Source: Mobiluncus porci (GTDB lineage Bacteria > Actinomycetota > Actinomycetes > Actinomycetales > Actinomycetaceae). From it: a stretch of DNA of 64,000 nucleotides. This document shows, piece after piece, positions 50,187-59,612 of the stretch (its first letter is position 1; each line of letters starts with the position of its first letter). The stretch is taken from positions 1-64,000 of the forward strand of contig NZ_VUMY01000005.1 in the NCBI RefSeq assembly GCF_009695935.1, read 5' to 3'. Made by a program: the position numbers and the translations under genes. Under the pieces are notes generated by a model. It ran no database searches. It was given only the letters and a program-made list of their open reading frames with translations, and was not told where the DNA came from.

Positions 50187-51473
50187 TTGCTCACCCCGAA
50201 CGCCTACCGACCAAGACTAATAGATGATGCCTTGACTGACCTACTCGACGCCTTCGGCGCGGTATGTGTCCAAGGGCCAAAATGGTGTGGAAAGACTTGG
50301 ACTTCATTGCATCACGCCAAATCGGTCACTTATCTTTCCGACCCGGCTGGCAATTTTTCCAACCGAGAGCTCGCTAAGGTTGATCCGCAACTCGTCTTAA
50401 AGGGTGAACAACCGCATCTTGTTGACGAATGGCAAGAAGTCCCGCCGATTTGGGATGCAGTGCGTTTTAGCGTCGACAAAACCGGCGCCAAAGGACAATA
50501 CTTGCTGACTGGATCATCCACCCCGCAAAGAAAAGGCATTTCGCACAGTGGCGCCGGACGCATTGCCACCATAAATATGCATACTATGTCCCTGTTTGAA
50601 ACTGGTGACTCTTCCGGGAAGGTTTCCTTGCGAGACTTGTTCGAAGGACCACTTTCCCCAACCCCTACCGGCGAGGTAAGTCTCGAGGACCTCGTGCATT
50701 TTTGCACGCGAGGCGGCTGGCCGGAAAACGTACCAGCCAACGAAAAAACTGCCCGCCAACTTCCAAAACAATATTTGCAAAGCATTGTTGAAGACGACAC
50801 TTCCCGCATTGATGGAGTGAAACGAAACAAGGACAAACTTTGGGCTTTACTGCATTCTCTAGGACGCAATGTTGCCACCACTGTGTCGAATCGAACCCTG
50901 CTTGCCGATATGGAGAAGCACCAAGACACTAAGGCGGATGAGAACACACTCGCCGAATATCTTGATATTTTCAACCGCCTATTCCTGGTCTGGCAACAGT
51001 CGTCTTTCCACCCTCAGTTGCGTTCCTCACGGAGGGTGTTACGTTCGCCGAAACTGCATTTTGCCGATCCTTCCCTCGCGATTGGCGCACTTGACGTAAC
51101 GCCGTCCGCCCTGATTGGCGATTTGCAGACTTTCGGTTACATTTTTGAATCCCTGGTTGCACACGATCTGTTGATCTATGCAAGCGCCAACGAAGCCAGA
51201 CTCTTCCATTTTCGCGACGCTAAGGGCAATGAAATCGACTCAATAATCGAGTTGAACGACGGGCGTTGGGGCGGCTTCGAGGTGAAATTGGGAGCCAACC
51301 AGATTGACGATGCCGCCGCAAATCTCTTACGAATGAAAGATATCTTCGCCCGCGAATCCTCGGGCAAAAACGGGGTTCCAGCTCTGCTGTGTGTCATTTG
51401 CGGAACATCGAACGCGGCTTACACAAGGGAGGACGGTGTCACAGTCGTGCCCATCACCGCGTTGCGAACTTAG
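50187..51473 (+). CDS. DUF4143-family ATPase 1
   Basis: A 428-residue AAA-type ATPase. The P-loop is VCVQGPKWCGKTWTSLHHAK, Walker B is PHLVDEWQEVPPIWDAVRF, the sensor region is QYLLTGSSTPQ, and the C-terminal DUF4143 nuclease-like domain shows SPKLHFADPSLAIGAL, FGYIFESLVAHDLLIYAS and the restriction-like FRDAKGNEIDSIIELNDGRW with GGFEVKLGAN. The TTG start follows AGGAGGCAAA. Role is unknown; such genes are common, scattered and often transferred. A decayed relative lies at 14275-14565. Confidence 0.88.
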   Translation: MLTPNAYRPRLIDDALTDLLDAFGAVCVQGPKWCGKTWTSLHHAKSVTYLSDPAGNFSNRELAKVDPQLVLKGEQPHLVDEWQEVPPIWDAVRFSVDKTGAKGQYLLTGSSTPQRKGISHSGAGRIATINMHTMSLFETGDSSGKVSLRDLFEGPLSPTPTGEVSLEDLVHFCTRGGWPENVPANEKTARQLPKQYLQSIVEDDTSRIDGVKRNKDKLWALLHSLGRNVATTVSNRTLLADMEKHQDTKADENTLAEYLDIFNRLFLVWQQSSFHPQLRSSRRVLRSPKLHFADPSLAIGALDVTPSALIGDLQTFGYIFESLVAHDLLIYASANEARLFHFRDAKGNEIDSIIELNDGRWGGFEVKLGANQIDDAAANLLRMKDIFARESSGKNGVPALLCVICGTSNAAYTREDGVTVVPITALRT

Positions 51474-51478
51474 GGATA

Positions 51479-51544
51479 ATTTTTGTGTTTTCGGCTACTC
51501 AGTAGCCGATTAATCCGCCACTCACTAGCCGAAAACACAAAAAT
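51479..51544. terminator. Bidirectional terminator between convergent DUF4143 ATPases
   Basis: Long arms TTTTTGTGTTTTCGGCTA (51480-51497) and TAGCCGAAAACACAAAAA (51526-51543) are perfectly inverted. The left arm also forms an alternative short palindrome CGGCTACTCAGTAGCCG (51492-51508). T-runs lie on the outer sides, suiting termination from both directions. Confidence 0.8.
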
Positions 51545-51598
51545 AGAATTCGTTCCACAAACCAAAAATAGCGCGGGGCGCGAGGAAAACCCCCGCGG

Positions 51599-52825
51599 CT
51601 AACCCATAAGCCAATCGACCAGATTGCGGTGAATGATGCCGTTGCGGGAGCGATCGAGCGGATCCATTGAGAGCACAAACTTGGGATAGTTGTCCCCTAT
51701 CGCCTCGAGCGCACCAAACTCGCGTTCCACGGTTTCAGTCCCCGCCAGCAGGTAACAGACCTGGTAATAGGAAATTTGCCCGTCTTTGCGCGCCACAAAA
51801 TCCACTTCCCTCGCCGACTCCCCATCCTGGGGAACCGACCCAACATAGACCTCATAGCCTCGCGCAACCAGTTCAGAATAAACAATGTTCTCAAGCGCCT
51901 GGTCGATATCCGCGCTGTTTGAGAACCCAAGCATGGTGCGCAAACCGAGGTCGGCGGCGTAATACTTCTCTCCCGCCCGTAATACTTCCTTGCCACGCAC
52001 GTCAAAACGCGCCACCCGGTCAACCAGGAACGCCTCCTCAATGAACCGCAGGTAGTTCAGCACCGTGTCCACGCTCACGGCCCGATGCTCACTTTTAAGG
52101 AAACGGCTTATTGAATTGGCCGAAAAAGTGTGGCCAATATTGCCAAAAGCAAAACTCAAGACCCGATCAAAGGCATCAACGTCGCGAACCGCGTTATGTT
52201 CCACCACGTCGCGGCGAACCGCCGAGTCGTAAACACCACGGAGATAATCCAAGGAATTTTCCCGGTCAAAGTCATAGAACTTCAAAACCGGGTAACCCCC
52301 AAACTCGAGGTAAAGCCGGAAGAGCTCGTCGGGCGAGAGCCCCTTTTCCCTATAAAGCTCCGCAGACTCGCGGAAGGTAAAGGGCCGCACTCGCATGGAT
52401 ACGTACCGCCCGGCGAGGTTGGTCGCCAGGTCACCCGACAACACGGTCGAATTCGACCCGGTAAGGTAAATATCAGCATCCCAACTCACCCGCAGCGCAT
52501 TAACCACATCCTCCCAACCGGGAACGTGCTGCACTTCATCAAGGAAGAAATAAGTTCGCTCTTTTTTGTCAGGTGCAGCCTCCCGCAGATAATCCGCCAG
52601 GTCATCGGCTCTGCGAATCCTTAAGCCATCGTCGGATTCCAGGTTGAGTTCCACGATCTTCGCCACAAGTTTTTCCGCGCGCAGCCGCTTCGCCAACTGG
52701 GTCAGCAGGGTCGACTTGCCGCAGCGCCTCACCCCGGTCAGCACCTTTATCACGGGCACGTCCACCTGAGCCCACAAACGCTCAAAGTAAAATGGCCGCT
52801 CAATGAGCTTTTCGGTCGTTTCCAC
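51599..52825 (-). CDS. DUF4143-family ATPase 2
   Basis: A 408-residue AAA_14/DUF4143 protein, clearly different from ATPase 1. The P-loop is KVLTGVRRCGKSTLLTQLAK, Walker B is TYFFLDEVQHVPGWEDVVN, the sensor is DIYLTGSNSTVLSGDLATNL, followed by the AGRYVSMRVRPFTFRE family block. The C-terminal domain has YYAADLGLRTMLG, LENIVYSELVARGYEVYVGS and the nuclease-like REVDFVARKDGQISYYQVCY. GTG 52825 follows AAGGGGTG. Three regularly spaced palindromes lie upstream. Function is unknown. Confidence 0.9.
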   Translation of the reverse strand: METTEKLIERPFYFERLWAQVDVPVIKVLTGVRRCGKSTLLTQLAKRLRAEKLVAKIVELNLESDDGLRIRRADDLADYLREAAPDKKERTYFFLDEVQHVPGWEDVVNALRVSWDADIYLTGSNSTVLSGDLATNLAGRYVSMRVRPFTFRESAELYREKGLSPDELFRLYLEFGGYPVLKFYDFDRENSLDYLRGVYDSAVRRDVVEHNAVRDVDAFDRVLSFAFGNIGHTFSANSISRFLKSEHRAVSVDTVLNYLRFIEEAFLVDRVARFDVRGKEVLRAGEKYYAADLGLRTMLGFSNSADIDQALENIVYSELVARGYEVYVGSVPQDGESAREVDFVARKDGQISYYQVCYLLAGTETVEREFGALEAIGDNYPKFVLSMDPLDRSRNGIIHRNLVDWLMG

Positions 52826-52845
52826 AAAACACCCCTTCCGCTACC

Positions 52846-52945
52846 TTATCGATTATACTCGATAACTTCCCGAAATGGAAGGTGTTTATCGACTGCGGTC
52901 GATAAAGAACCGAAATAACGGGGATTCTATCGACCACAGTCGATG
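52846..52945. promoter_or_regulatory. Three regularly spaced palindromes upstream of ATPase 2
   Basis: TTATCGATTATACTCGATAA (52846-52865), TTATCGACTGCGGTCGATAA (52886-52905) and the partly altered TATCGACCACAGTCGAT (52928-52944) share arms TATCGA/TCGATA around a variable centre. Their spacing is 40 and 41 bp, about four helical turns, so bound proteins would sit on one face of the DNA. Confidence 0.75.
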
Positions 52946-52960
52946 GGTTCAAGCCAGCCC

Positions 52961-54889
52961 CTACTGCACCGACTTTGAGGCATAGAGATCCTCGATCTCG
53001 GCAGCAAAAGCCACCGCAGTCTCCTTGCGTTTCACCTTCAAAGACGGGGTCAGCAAGCCGTTTTCCACGGTGAAAGCGGTCGGGAGAACCTTGAATTTCC
53101 GGATTGATTCAGCGCGAGACACCCGCGCATTCACCCGCTCCACGGCGCGACTGATTGCCGACAGCACATCGGGATTCCTTGAGGCCTCCAAAACATCCAT
53201 CGAAGGCAGACCGTGGTTCTTGAGCCATCCGGGAAGCATATCTGGATCCAAAGTAATCAGAGCCGAAACAAAGGGCTTCCCCTCCCCCACAACCATGACC
53301 TCGCTGATAAGCGCATATTGCCGCAAAGGATCTTCCAAGGCCGAAGGCGCGACGTTCTTCCCACCCGCAGTAACGATGATGTCTTTCGCGCGTCCTGTAA
53401 TCCGCACAAAACCTTCCTCATCAATAGTCGCGAGATCTCCAGTTTTAAACCACTCCCCATCGAAAGCAGCAGCGGTTTGTTCCGGATTATTGTGGTACCG
53501 CTTGAAGATAGACGGCCCCTTCACCATCAGCTCACCCGCCTCCGACACCTTCAAGAACAGCGAAGACACCCCTGGACCCACGGTTCCAATGCGATAGTTC
53601 TTGATGGAGTTGAAGCACATCGGCGCACAGGTTTCGGTGAGCCCGTAGCCTTCCAAAACCGGCATCCCGATCCCGCGATAGAAATGCCCGAGGTCTTCCG
53701 ACAGCGGCGCGCCGCCGCTGATAATGAACTTCATGTTCGGCCCAAAGAGAGCCAAAATTTTGCCATATACCAGACGCGCATACATCCAGCGCCGTGCCCG
53801 CAAACTCCGCGACGGACCCTCCGCAGTATCGAGAGCTCGGGAATAGGACTCGGCCACCTTCACTGCGCGAGCAAACAGGATTCGCGTAAGGCGATGCCCG
53901 CGTGCCGCAGCTTGGGCGGAGTTATAGATTTTTTCTAAAACGCGAGGAACCACCATGACATAGGAGGGCGCGAATTCTTGGAGGTCAGCCAGGAGGTTCT
54001 TGATATTCGGGGCGTGACCGAGAGTCCCTTGGCCCCAAACTTGGATGAGTTGGAGGAACTGGGCCAACACGTGAGCGAGCGGTAGGAACACCAGCAGGCG
54101 GCAAGACGGATAGCCGGCAATCTCCGGCATCCAACGCATCCCATTAGCCATGAGTTCTACCCAGTTCCCGTGGGTAAGTTCCACCCCTTTCGGTTTCCCG
54201 ACCGTCCCGGAAGTGTAGACAATCATGGCGAGGTCATCAATAGTGAGCGCCTTCGAGCGGTCCACTACCTGAAAATCGGGAACATCTCCGCCAGCCTCTT
54301 TAATGCGCACCACCGCAGAGTCCTCGAGGCACAACACATTTTTAAGCGACTTTCCCGAGTCCTTGGCTGCGTTCACGCGATCGCGCATGGCCGCGGTTTC
54401 CGTAACGACCAGCGCCGGATCTGCATCCTCGAGAATCCAGGCGATTTGCTCGGTGGAATCAGTCTCATAGATCGGCACCAAGGTCAACCCCGCGCAAAAG
54501 CCCGCGTATTCAATCAGCATCCACTCGTAAGACGTGTAGCCCATGATAGAGAAGCGATCTCCGGGTTGGAGACCCATCCCGATAAGCCCGCGCGCCACCG
54601 AATGCACGTCCTCGTTGAACTCTGTTGCGGTCATGGAACGCCACCCACCAAGCTCGGTTTTCCGATCCAGGAGTTTCACGTTTGGCAGGCGGCGAACCCG
54701 GTCAGCGAGCATCCACGCTAGGGTCTGGTGTTTTTGGGCATGGAACCCCGGCGGATTGAACCAAACCTTCTCCCCGTCTTCAACGACGAATCCCGGTTTC
54801 CGCGGGTCATCGTTCGGGGTCAGAAGGGTTTCAAATTTGTATTCAGAGGATTTCCCTGCTGGCGTCTTATTCTGAGCTTGTTCCGTCAC
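52961..54889 (-). CDS. Long-chain acyl-CoA synthetase (FadD15-like)
   Basis: A 642-residue AMP-forming ligase. Motifs are TIDDLAMIVYTSGTVGKPKG (A3), MKFIISGGAPLSEDLGHFYR (A4-A5 region), VLEGYGLTETCAPMCFNSIK, GEWFKTGDLATIDEEGFVRI (A7), GRAKDIIVTAGGKNVAPSAL (A8) and the final lysine in LTPSLKVKRKET. The enzyme activates long-chain fatty acids for lipid synthesis or degradation. The GTG start gives MTEQAQNKTPAGKSSE. It is separate from the shorter ligase at 1752. Confidence 0.93.
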   Translation of the reverse strand: MTEQAQNKTPAGKSSEYKFETLLTPNDDPRKPGFVVEDGEKVWFNPPGFHAQKHQTLAWMLADRVRRLPNVKLLDRKTELGGWRSMTATEFNEDVHSVARGLIGMGLQPGDRFSIMGYTSYEWMLIEYAGFCAGLTLVPIYETDSTEQIAWILEDADPALVVTETAAMRDRVNAAKDSGKSLKNVLCLEDSAVVRIKEAGGDVPDFQVVDRSKALTIDDLAMIVYTSGTVGKPKGVELTHGNWVELMANGMRWMPEIAGYPSCRLLVFLPLAHVLAQFLQLIQVWGQGTLGHAPNIKNLLADLQEFAPSYVMVVPRVLEKIYNSAQAAARGHRLTRILFARAVKVAESYSRALDTAEGPSRSLRARRWMYARLVYGKILALFGPNMKFIISGGAPLSEDLGHFYRGIGMPVLEGYGLTETCAPMCFNSIKNYRIGTVGPGVSSLFLKVSEAGELMVKGPSIFKRYHNNPEQTAAAFDGEWFKTGDLATIDEEGFVRITGRAKDIIVTAGGKNVAPSALEDPLRQYALISEVMVVGEGKPFVSALITLDPDMLPGWLKNHGLPSMDVLEASRNPDVLSAISRAVERVNARVSRAESIRKFKVLPTAFTVENGLLTPSLKVKRKETAVAFAAEIEDLYASKSVQ

Positions 54890-55074
54890 AAAGCTCTACT
54901 TTAGTCTGCCGTATGCCCTAATTTCCAGCAACAGAAAACGGTTTTAAGCAACTTTGGACATTTGCAAGGACGAATTCAAGTTTTTCATCTTCCGTCAGGA
55001 ATTCCAAAACTCCCTTACCTGGTCTTTTATTTCCAGAACTAAAAGCCTACCGAATGGTAAATGTCCAGAGTTGC
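54890..55074. other. Intergenic stretch upstream of fadD and downstream of DUF3017
   Basis: The 185 bp hold the promoter zone of fadD (minus strand). The phrase CCAGAGTTGCTCAAGTTGG / CCAAAGTTGCTTAA-like pairing at about 54945 and 55065 suggests a weak long-range repeat. No gene is seen. Confidence 0.3.
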
Positions 55075-55455
55075 TCAAGTTGGAAGAAACAAGATGACGG
55101 CGATAAGCGAGACTGCTGCGACAAGAAGTGCTAAAACATCAAAGACTCGACCGCGAGCCCGCGTCCAGGCATGGGGGTTCACGGCTCGGAATACTCCGGC
55201 CGCCAACAGCCATGCCACCAGTACCCCGAGAGCCGGTTCCCACCAACCGCTAATTGCCAGCGCCACCACCATCAGCAAGCATCCGGCCCACAACACTACC
55301 TGCCAGCGAGAGGGCGCATCAAAGGGGTGGGAGCCATTCCCCCGCGGAACTTTCACCGGTTCGGGTGGTGCGACGGAATCAACAGGCTCCCAGGGGAGAG
55401 CCTCTCGAGGCTCTCCCCTGGGAGAATCGCCAGGAAGCGCGTTATCTGCGGTCAT
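55075..55455 (-). CDS. DUF3017 membrane protein
   Basis: A 126-residue protein with a hydrophilic N-terminus and three TM helices (VVLWAGCLLMVVALAISGWW, PALGVLVAWLLAAGVFRAVN, DVLALLVAAVSLIAVILFLP). It lies 31 bp downstream of purH on the same strand, the typical actinobacterial location. Function is unknown. ATG 55455 is preferred over TTG/GTG codons immediately upstream. A perfect 34-base hairpin lies inside the 5' coding region. Confidence 0.85.
   Translation of the reverse strand: MTADNALPGDSPRGEPREALPWEPVDSVAPPEPVKVPRGNGSHPFDAPSRWQVVLWAGCLLMVVALAISGWWEPALGVLVAWLLAAGVFRAVNPHAWTRARGRVFDVLALLVAAVSLIAVILFLPT
55387..55424. repeat. Perfect 17-bp inverted repeat inside DUF3017
   Basis: The arms CTCCCAGGGGAGAGCCT and AGGCTCTCCCCTGGGAG with a CTCG loop form a very stable hairpin starting 31 bases after the DUF3017 start codon (read on the minus strand). 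It encodes SPRGEPREALPW. Confidence 0.85.
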
Positions 55456-55486
55456 CACCAAAGTATTGTCTTGGCTTGTTGAGGGA

Positions 55487-57328
55487 TTAGTGGAAGAAAT
55501 GACGCACTCCGGTTGTGAACATGGTCACTCCGGCCTTTTCGCACACGTCAATAGTCTCCTGGTCGCGAATCGAACCGCCGGGCTGGACGATGGCCTTCAC
55601 TCCCGCGTCGATCAAGATTTGGGGGCCGTCAGCGAAGGGGAAGAAGGCGTCTGAAGCCGCGACCGCCCCGCGCGAACGCTCCGGTGGAGCCGCCACGGCG
55701 ATGTCTTCGGCGCGAGCGCCACCGGCCACATCGGCTTGGTTGTCCGCGGCCGCATCACCTGTTTCGCGTCCGCCCAAAGTGTTGGCGCGCTCCACGGCGA
55801 GCTTGCAAGAATCCACGCGGTTGACCTGCCCCATACCGATACCGACCGTCGCGCCGTCTTTCGCGAGCAAGATCGCGTTTGACTTGGTGGCGCGGATGGT
55901 CTGCCAGGCAAACTCTAGGTCAGCCAGGGTGGCCTCGTCCACGTCCGGACCGCAAACCTTGGTCCAACCCTCACGAGTGTCGCCTTTTTCGGCAACGTCA
56001 TCGCGCTGTTGCGCCAAGTAGCCACCGGAAATTTGGCGAACCTCCAGGGCGCCGCGGTCTGGCGGGGTGACGCGCAAAACGCGCACATTCTTCTTGGCGG
56101 CAAGCGCTTTTACTGCGCCCGGCTCATAGGCGGGAGCCAAGACCACCTCGGTAAAGATGGGTGCGATTTGCTCAGCCAACTCGACTGTTACCGGACGGTT
56201 TACCGCAATCACACCACCAAACGCGGAGACCGGATCACAGGCGTGGGCTTTCCGGTGCGCCTCCGCTACATCGTCCGCCACCGCGATACCGCAAGGATTC
56301 GCGTGCTTGATAATCGCCACGCACGGCTCCTGGTGGTCATAGGCTGCGCGAATCGCTGCGTCGCCGTCGGTGTAGTTGTTGTAAGACATTTCCTTGCCGT
56401 GGAGCTGAATCGCGTTGGCGATGCCAGGGGCCGGAGCCGCTTCCGGATCGGAGCCGGCCGCGTCACAGGCCTCCAAGTCGTCCAGATCCGGATGCGGGGC
56501 ACACTCGGGACAGAAACAGTCCTCGCCCTCATCGGCTCGAGCTACGAGGTCATCCATGTCAACATAAAGCGCCGCAGCTTGGTGAGGATTCTCCCCGTAG
56601 CGCAGGCTCATAACGCGGTCTCCGGAGAGCTCCACCCACTCTGGCAGCGGGGAATCCTCGGATTCGGCCAGTTCAGAGGGGTCCACACCCATAGACTCCA
56701 TGGCGAACCGAGTCAATTGGTCATCAAACCAGGTGGCGACCGCCGCATCGTATTCAGCAGTATGCGCAAATGCCGCCGCGGCGAGAATCCGGCGTTCACG
56801 AAGATCGAAACCGCCGTCTTGGACGGCTTCGAGGACGTGTGAATACAGCTCCGGAGAGGTGACTACCGCCACGGAAGGGTGGTTTTTCGCTGCGGCGCGA
56901 ACCATGGAGGGGCCGCCGATGTCAATCTGTTCGACGCAGTCATCAAAGTCCGCTCCGGAAGCCACGGTTTCTTCAAAAGGATAGAGATTGCAAACCACGA
57001 GGTCAATCGGCTCAATCTCGAGTTCTTTCATCTGAGCCACGTGTTCGGGCTTCCGCCGATCGGCCAGAATCCCCCCGTGAATGCGCGGATGCAGGGTCTT
57101 CACACGCCCCTCGAAGCACTCGGGAAAACCGGTCACGTCCTCAACCGGAGTTACGGGAAGTCCTGCAGCGGCGATTTTCTTGGCGGTGGAACCGGTCGAG
57201 ACAATCATCACTCCCGCGTCTACCAGTCCTTTCGCGAAATCTTCCAGTCCGGTTTTATCCCAAACGCTGACTAGGGCGCGCCGAATCGGAATCTGGGTTG
57301 TCTTGTCGCGTGCAATCTCATCGCTCAC
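55487..57328 (-). CDS. purH: Bifunctional AICAR formyltransferase/IMP cyclohydrolase
   Basis: This enzyme performs the last two steps of IMP synthesis. The N-terminal cyclohydrolase (MGS-like) domain includes [55 protein letters not shown] and [13 protein letters not shown]. The formyltransferase domain includes [72 protein letters not shown] and [20 protein letters not shown]. At 613 residues it is 80-90 longer than usual; the excess is an acidic Cys-bearing insert ([15 protein letters not shown]) and an Ala-rich loop before SDAFFPF. Confidence 0.95.
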   Translation of the reverse strand: MSDEIARDKTTQIPIRRALVSVWDKTGLEDFAKGLVDAGVMIVSTGSTAKKIAAAGLPVTPVEDVTGFPECFEGRVKTLHPRIHGGILADRRKPEHVAQMKELEIEPIDLVVCNLYPFEETVASGADFDDCVEQIDIGGPSMVRAAAKNHPSVAVVTSPELYSHVLEAVQDGGFDLRERRILAAAAFAHTAEYDAAVATWFDDQLTRFAMESMGVDPSELAESEDSPLPEWVELSGDRVMSLRYGENPHQAAALYVDMDDLVARADEGEDCFCPECAPHPDLDDLEACDAAGSDPEAAPAPGIANAIQLHGKEMSYNNYTDGDAAIRAAYDHQEPCVAIIKHANPCGIAVADDVAEAHRKAHACDPVSAFGGVIAVNRPVTVELAEQIAPIFTEVVLAPAYEPGAVKALAAKKNVRVLRVTPPDRGALEVRQISGGYLAQQRDDVAEKGDTREGWTKVCGPDVDEATLADLEFAWQTIRATKSNAILLAKDGATVGIGMGQVNRVDSCKLAVERANTLGGRETGDAAADNQADVAGGARAEDIAVAAPPERSRGAVAASDAFFPFADGPQILIDAGVKAIVQPGGSIRDQETIDVCEKAGVTMFTTGVRHFFH

Positions 57329-57390
57329 TATTGTTGCCTTCTTTCTTTTGCTGTTTTAGTGGGATACGTCTCAATAGTTACATTCTATGG

Positions 57391-58026
57391 CTAGAAGCCG
57401 GCGTGGACTCCGTCAATCCACCAGCCGTTCGCAATCATCTTTCCGACCGATTCCACCAGTTGGGCGCGTTCGGCGGTTTTTATGCGTTCAGTAAGGGTCT
57501 CTACCGTGTCGTCGTCCTCGACTGGAACCGCGGTTTGGGCCAAAATCGGGCCGGTGTCCATTCCCGGATCCACCACAAACAGCGTCGCCCCCGCGAGCTT
57601 CACTCCGGCGCGGAGCGCGTCGCGCGGGCCGTGAATTCCGACGAAGCTCGGGAGGAGGGAATTGTGGGTATTGACAATATGGTTGGGGAAGGCCGCGAGG
57701 AACCGTGGTCCGAGAATCTTCAAGAATCCGGCGGAAACCACGAGGTCGGGCTGCCATTTGTTGACAGTTTCAGTCATTGCCGCGTCCCAGCTTTCTCGAT
57801 CCGAGAAATCCCCGAGGGAAACGACTGCAGTGTCAAGGCCTTCATTCTGGGACCAAGTGATACCTTCGGCTGTGTCTCGGTCCGAGAGCACCCCCACGAT
57901 TTCACCGCGAAAATCCGAGTTTCTGGTGGCTTGGGCGAGTGCTTGGAGATTGGAACCGGTTCCGGAGATGAGAACCACGATGCGAGTGGGTCGATTGGAC
58001 GGAAGTGTGAAGGTTTGCTTCGTCAT
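57391..58026 (-). CDS. purN: Phosphoribosylglycinamide formyltransferase
   Basis: This enzyme uses 10-formyl-THF to formylate GAR in purine synthesis. The 211-residue protein shows RIVVLISGTGSNLQALAQAT, VVSAGFLKILGPRFLAAFPN, HIVNTHNSLLPSFVGIHGPR and TLFVVDPGMDTGPILAQTAV. The catalytic Asn and His in the usual N-x-HP-x-L-L-P motif are kept (NTHNSLLPSF, with Asn replacing the usual Pro), and the Asp in DPGMDTGPI is present. It is 62 bp upstream of purH on the same strand, forming a purNH operon. Confidence 0.94.
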   Translation of the reverse strand: MTKQTFTLPSNRPTRIVVLISGTGSNLQALAQATRNSDFRGEIVGVLSDRDTAEGITWSQNEGLDTAVVSLGDFSDRESWDAAMTETVNKWQPDLVVSAGFLKILGPRFLAAFPNHIVNTHNSLLPSFVGIHGPRDALRAGVKLAGATLFVVDPGMDTGPILAQTAVPVEDDDTVETLTERIKTAERAQLVESVGKMIANGWWIDGVHAGF

Positions 58027-58083
58027 GTTCTGAGTCTACCAGTTGGGACGATGGGGGCGTGCTTTGTCGTCCCATCGAAACAA

Positions 58084-59478
58084 TTAGAGATCCAGTTTGG
58101 CTGTCGGAAGGGCGTCGATGTCCTTGCCGGCAATCCGCGCTGCGAAACGGGCGGCTTCTTGACCCACTCGCTGATGACCTAATACGAGCGTGACCGCGAA
58201 CGGCACTCCACAGGCAATCACTCCGGCATAGACTACCGCCGGCAAGGGTCCAACCTCGCCAAGCCGTCCCGGTCCGAGATCGCCGCTGGCCCCGAGGGTG
58301 AGAATGAATCCTCCCCCCAACATGACTGCCAAGAGAAAAGCAAGAGACAAGAGCGTGTCCGGTAGGGTCAGGTCGTGTTTTCGGCTCAGCAAAATGCCCG
58401 TCAAAATCGCGGACACCACCGGAATCGCGAGCGGCCACCAACCGGTTGGCGCCTCCGGCAGCCACGCCAGGAACGGAATCGGCGGAAGATCGCCACTCAC
58501 AACTTGTCCCGGAGTAAACACGGTTCCAGAACCCACCGTTATCCCCGGCCCCACGAGCCACGACAGAGCCCATACGAGGATAGTCGGAAGGTACGCAAGC
58601 AGGCCAAGAACCAAAATGATTCCGCCTAAGATCCCGGGATGGAGTCCATTCCAGATATTCAACATGTCTGTCCATCCCAGTACGGCTCCCCCGAGGAGCG
58701 TCAGCACACCCATTCCCAGAGCCGAAAGGGTGAGGATTTTCAAAAGCCGTCCCGAAAGACTGAGCCATTCCCACGGCTCACCGCCGGGAAAAATCACGGC
58801 AAAGTTACTCCAGGGAAGTCTCCTGCCGACAAGGTCAAAGACCGTTACCGCCAAGATGAGACTCACGAGAACAGCCGGCCAGACTGTGAGGCGAAGCGCC
58901 GCGAAACCAAGACACACCCAAGTCGGGAGGAGGAAAGCAAGCAAGCCCCAAGCCAGCGCCCAGGGTGATTGCGGCCTCGCCACTTTGAGGGACAGTCCGA
59001 GAAGAAAACCGATGAAGAGAGTGATTCCCCACGGGGTCAACGAGAAATGCATGGTGGCATTTGAAAGCGATGCTCCGAGGGCCGCGGCATAGATTCCGTT
59101 GCCGATTTCGAGGGCATTTTGCCAGGTAGTGTGGCTCATCGCCGGCAAACTGGAGTATTGGGTCCACGTGGCAACGGCGAGTAGCACTATGGCTGCCCAG
59201 GAGACGAGCCAGGTTTGAAATCCGAGCCAGATGGCGCGAACAGTTCCCGGCGGGAGGAGGGTTTCACGGGTCGGGCGAGGTAGGCTGAGACGCCACAAGG
59301 CGCGCCTCAGCTCAGGCTTTGAGCCTTGCGGGCTCGAAGAGTCGCCGGTTCCAGGATTCTCCGCGGCTCCCGTAGCCGAGGGACGACCGAATCCGCGAGG
59401 CCGTTTGGGAGCCGCGGCAGGGTACGTCGGAAAATCGCGGGTGTCTTTCCCGCGCCGGTTTCCCCCGTTGATGCTCAT
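58084..59478 (-). CDS. DUF6350 multi-pass membrane protein
   Basis: A 464-residue protein with a hydrophilic N-terminal about 70 residues and about ten TM helices (GFQTWLVSWAAIVLLAVATW, WGITLFIGFLLGLSLKV, VLVSLILAVTVFDLVGR and more). The family is actinobacterial and typically located beside purN, as here (57 bp upstream). Function is unknown. Upstream is a REP-like hairpin. Confidence 0.82.
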   Translation of the reverse strand: MSINGGNRRGKDTRDFPTYPAAAPKRPRGFGRPSATGAAENPGTGDSSSPQGSKPELRRALWRLSLPRPTRETLLPPGTVRAIWLGFQTWLVSWAAIVLLAVATWTQYSSLPAMSHTTWQNALEIGNGIYAAALGASLSNATMHFSLTPWGITLFIGFLLGLSLKVARPQSPWALAWGLLAFLLPTWVCLGFAALRLTVWPAVLVSLILAVTVFDLVGRRLPWSNFAVIFPGGEPWEWLSLSGRLLKILTLSALGMGVLTLLGGAVLGWTDMLNIWNGLHPGILGGIILVLGLLAYLPTILVWALSWLVGPGITVGSGTVFTPGQVVSGDLPPIPFLAWLPEAPTGWWPLAIPVVSAILTGILLSRKHDLTLPDTLLSLAFLLAVMLGGGFILTLGASGDLGPGRLGEVGPLPAVVYAGVIACGVPFAVTLVLGHQRVGQEAARFAARIAGKDIDALPTAKLDL

Positions 59479-59548
59479 CTTTTCTAGTATATGAGGACTC
59501 TTGGTTCATCTCCGTAAGGCGCGCGCGACGGCTGGCGCGAAGCCGCTG

Positions 59549-59599
59549 GGTCAGACCCTGTTGGCTACATTTCGTTATGCCAACGAGGTCTGACCCACC
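59549..59599. repeat. REP-like hairpin GGGTCAGACC...GGTCTGACCC, copy B
   Basis: It has the same outer arms as copy A at 20232 and inner arms GTTGGC/GCCAAC. It lies between DUF6350 and the CDGSH gene's 3' end, where it could terminate the latter. Confidence 0.65.
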
Positions 59600-59612
59600 C
59601 GGCGTAGTCGCA

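Noticed and set aside
58298-59092. 264-codon plus-strand frame opposite DUF6350
   Set aside because: Antisense shadow; no ribosome site and no recognisable motif.
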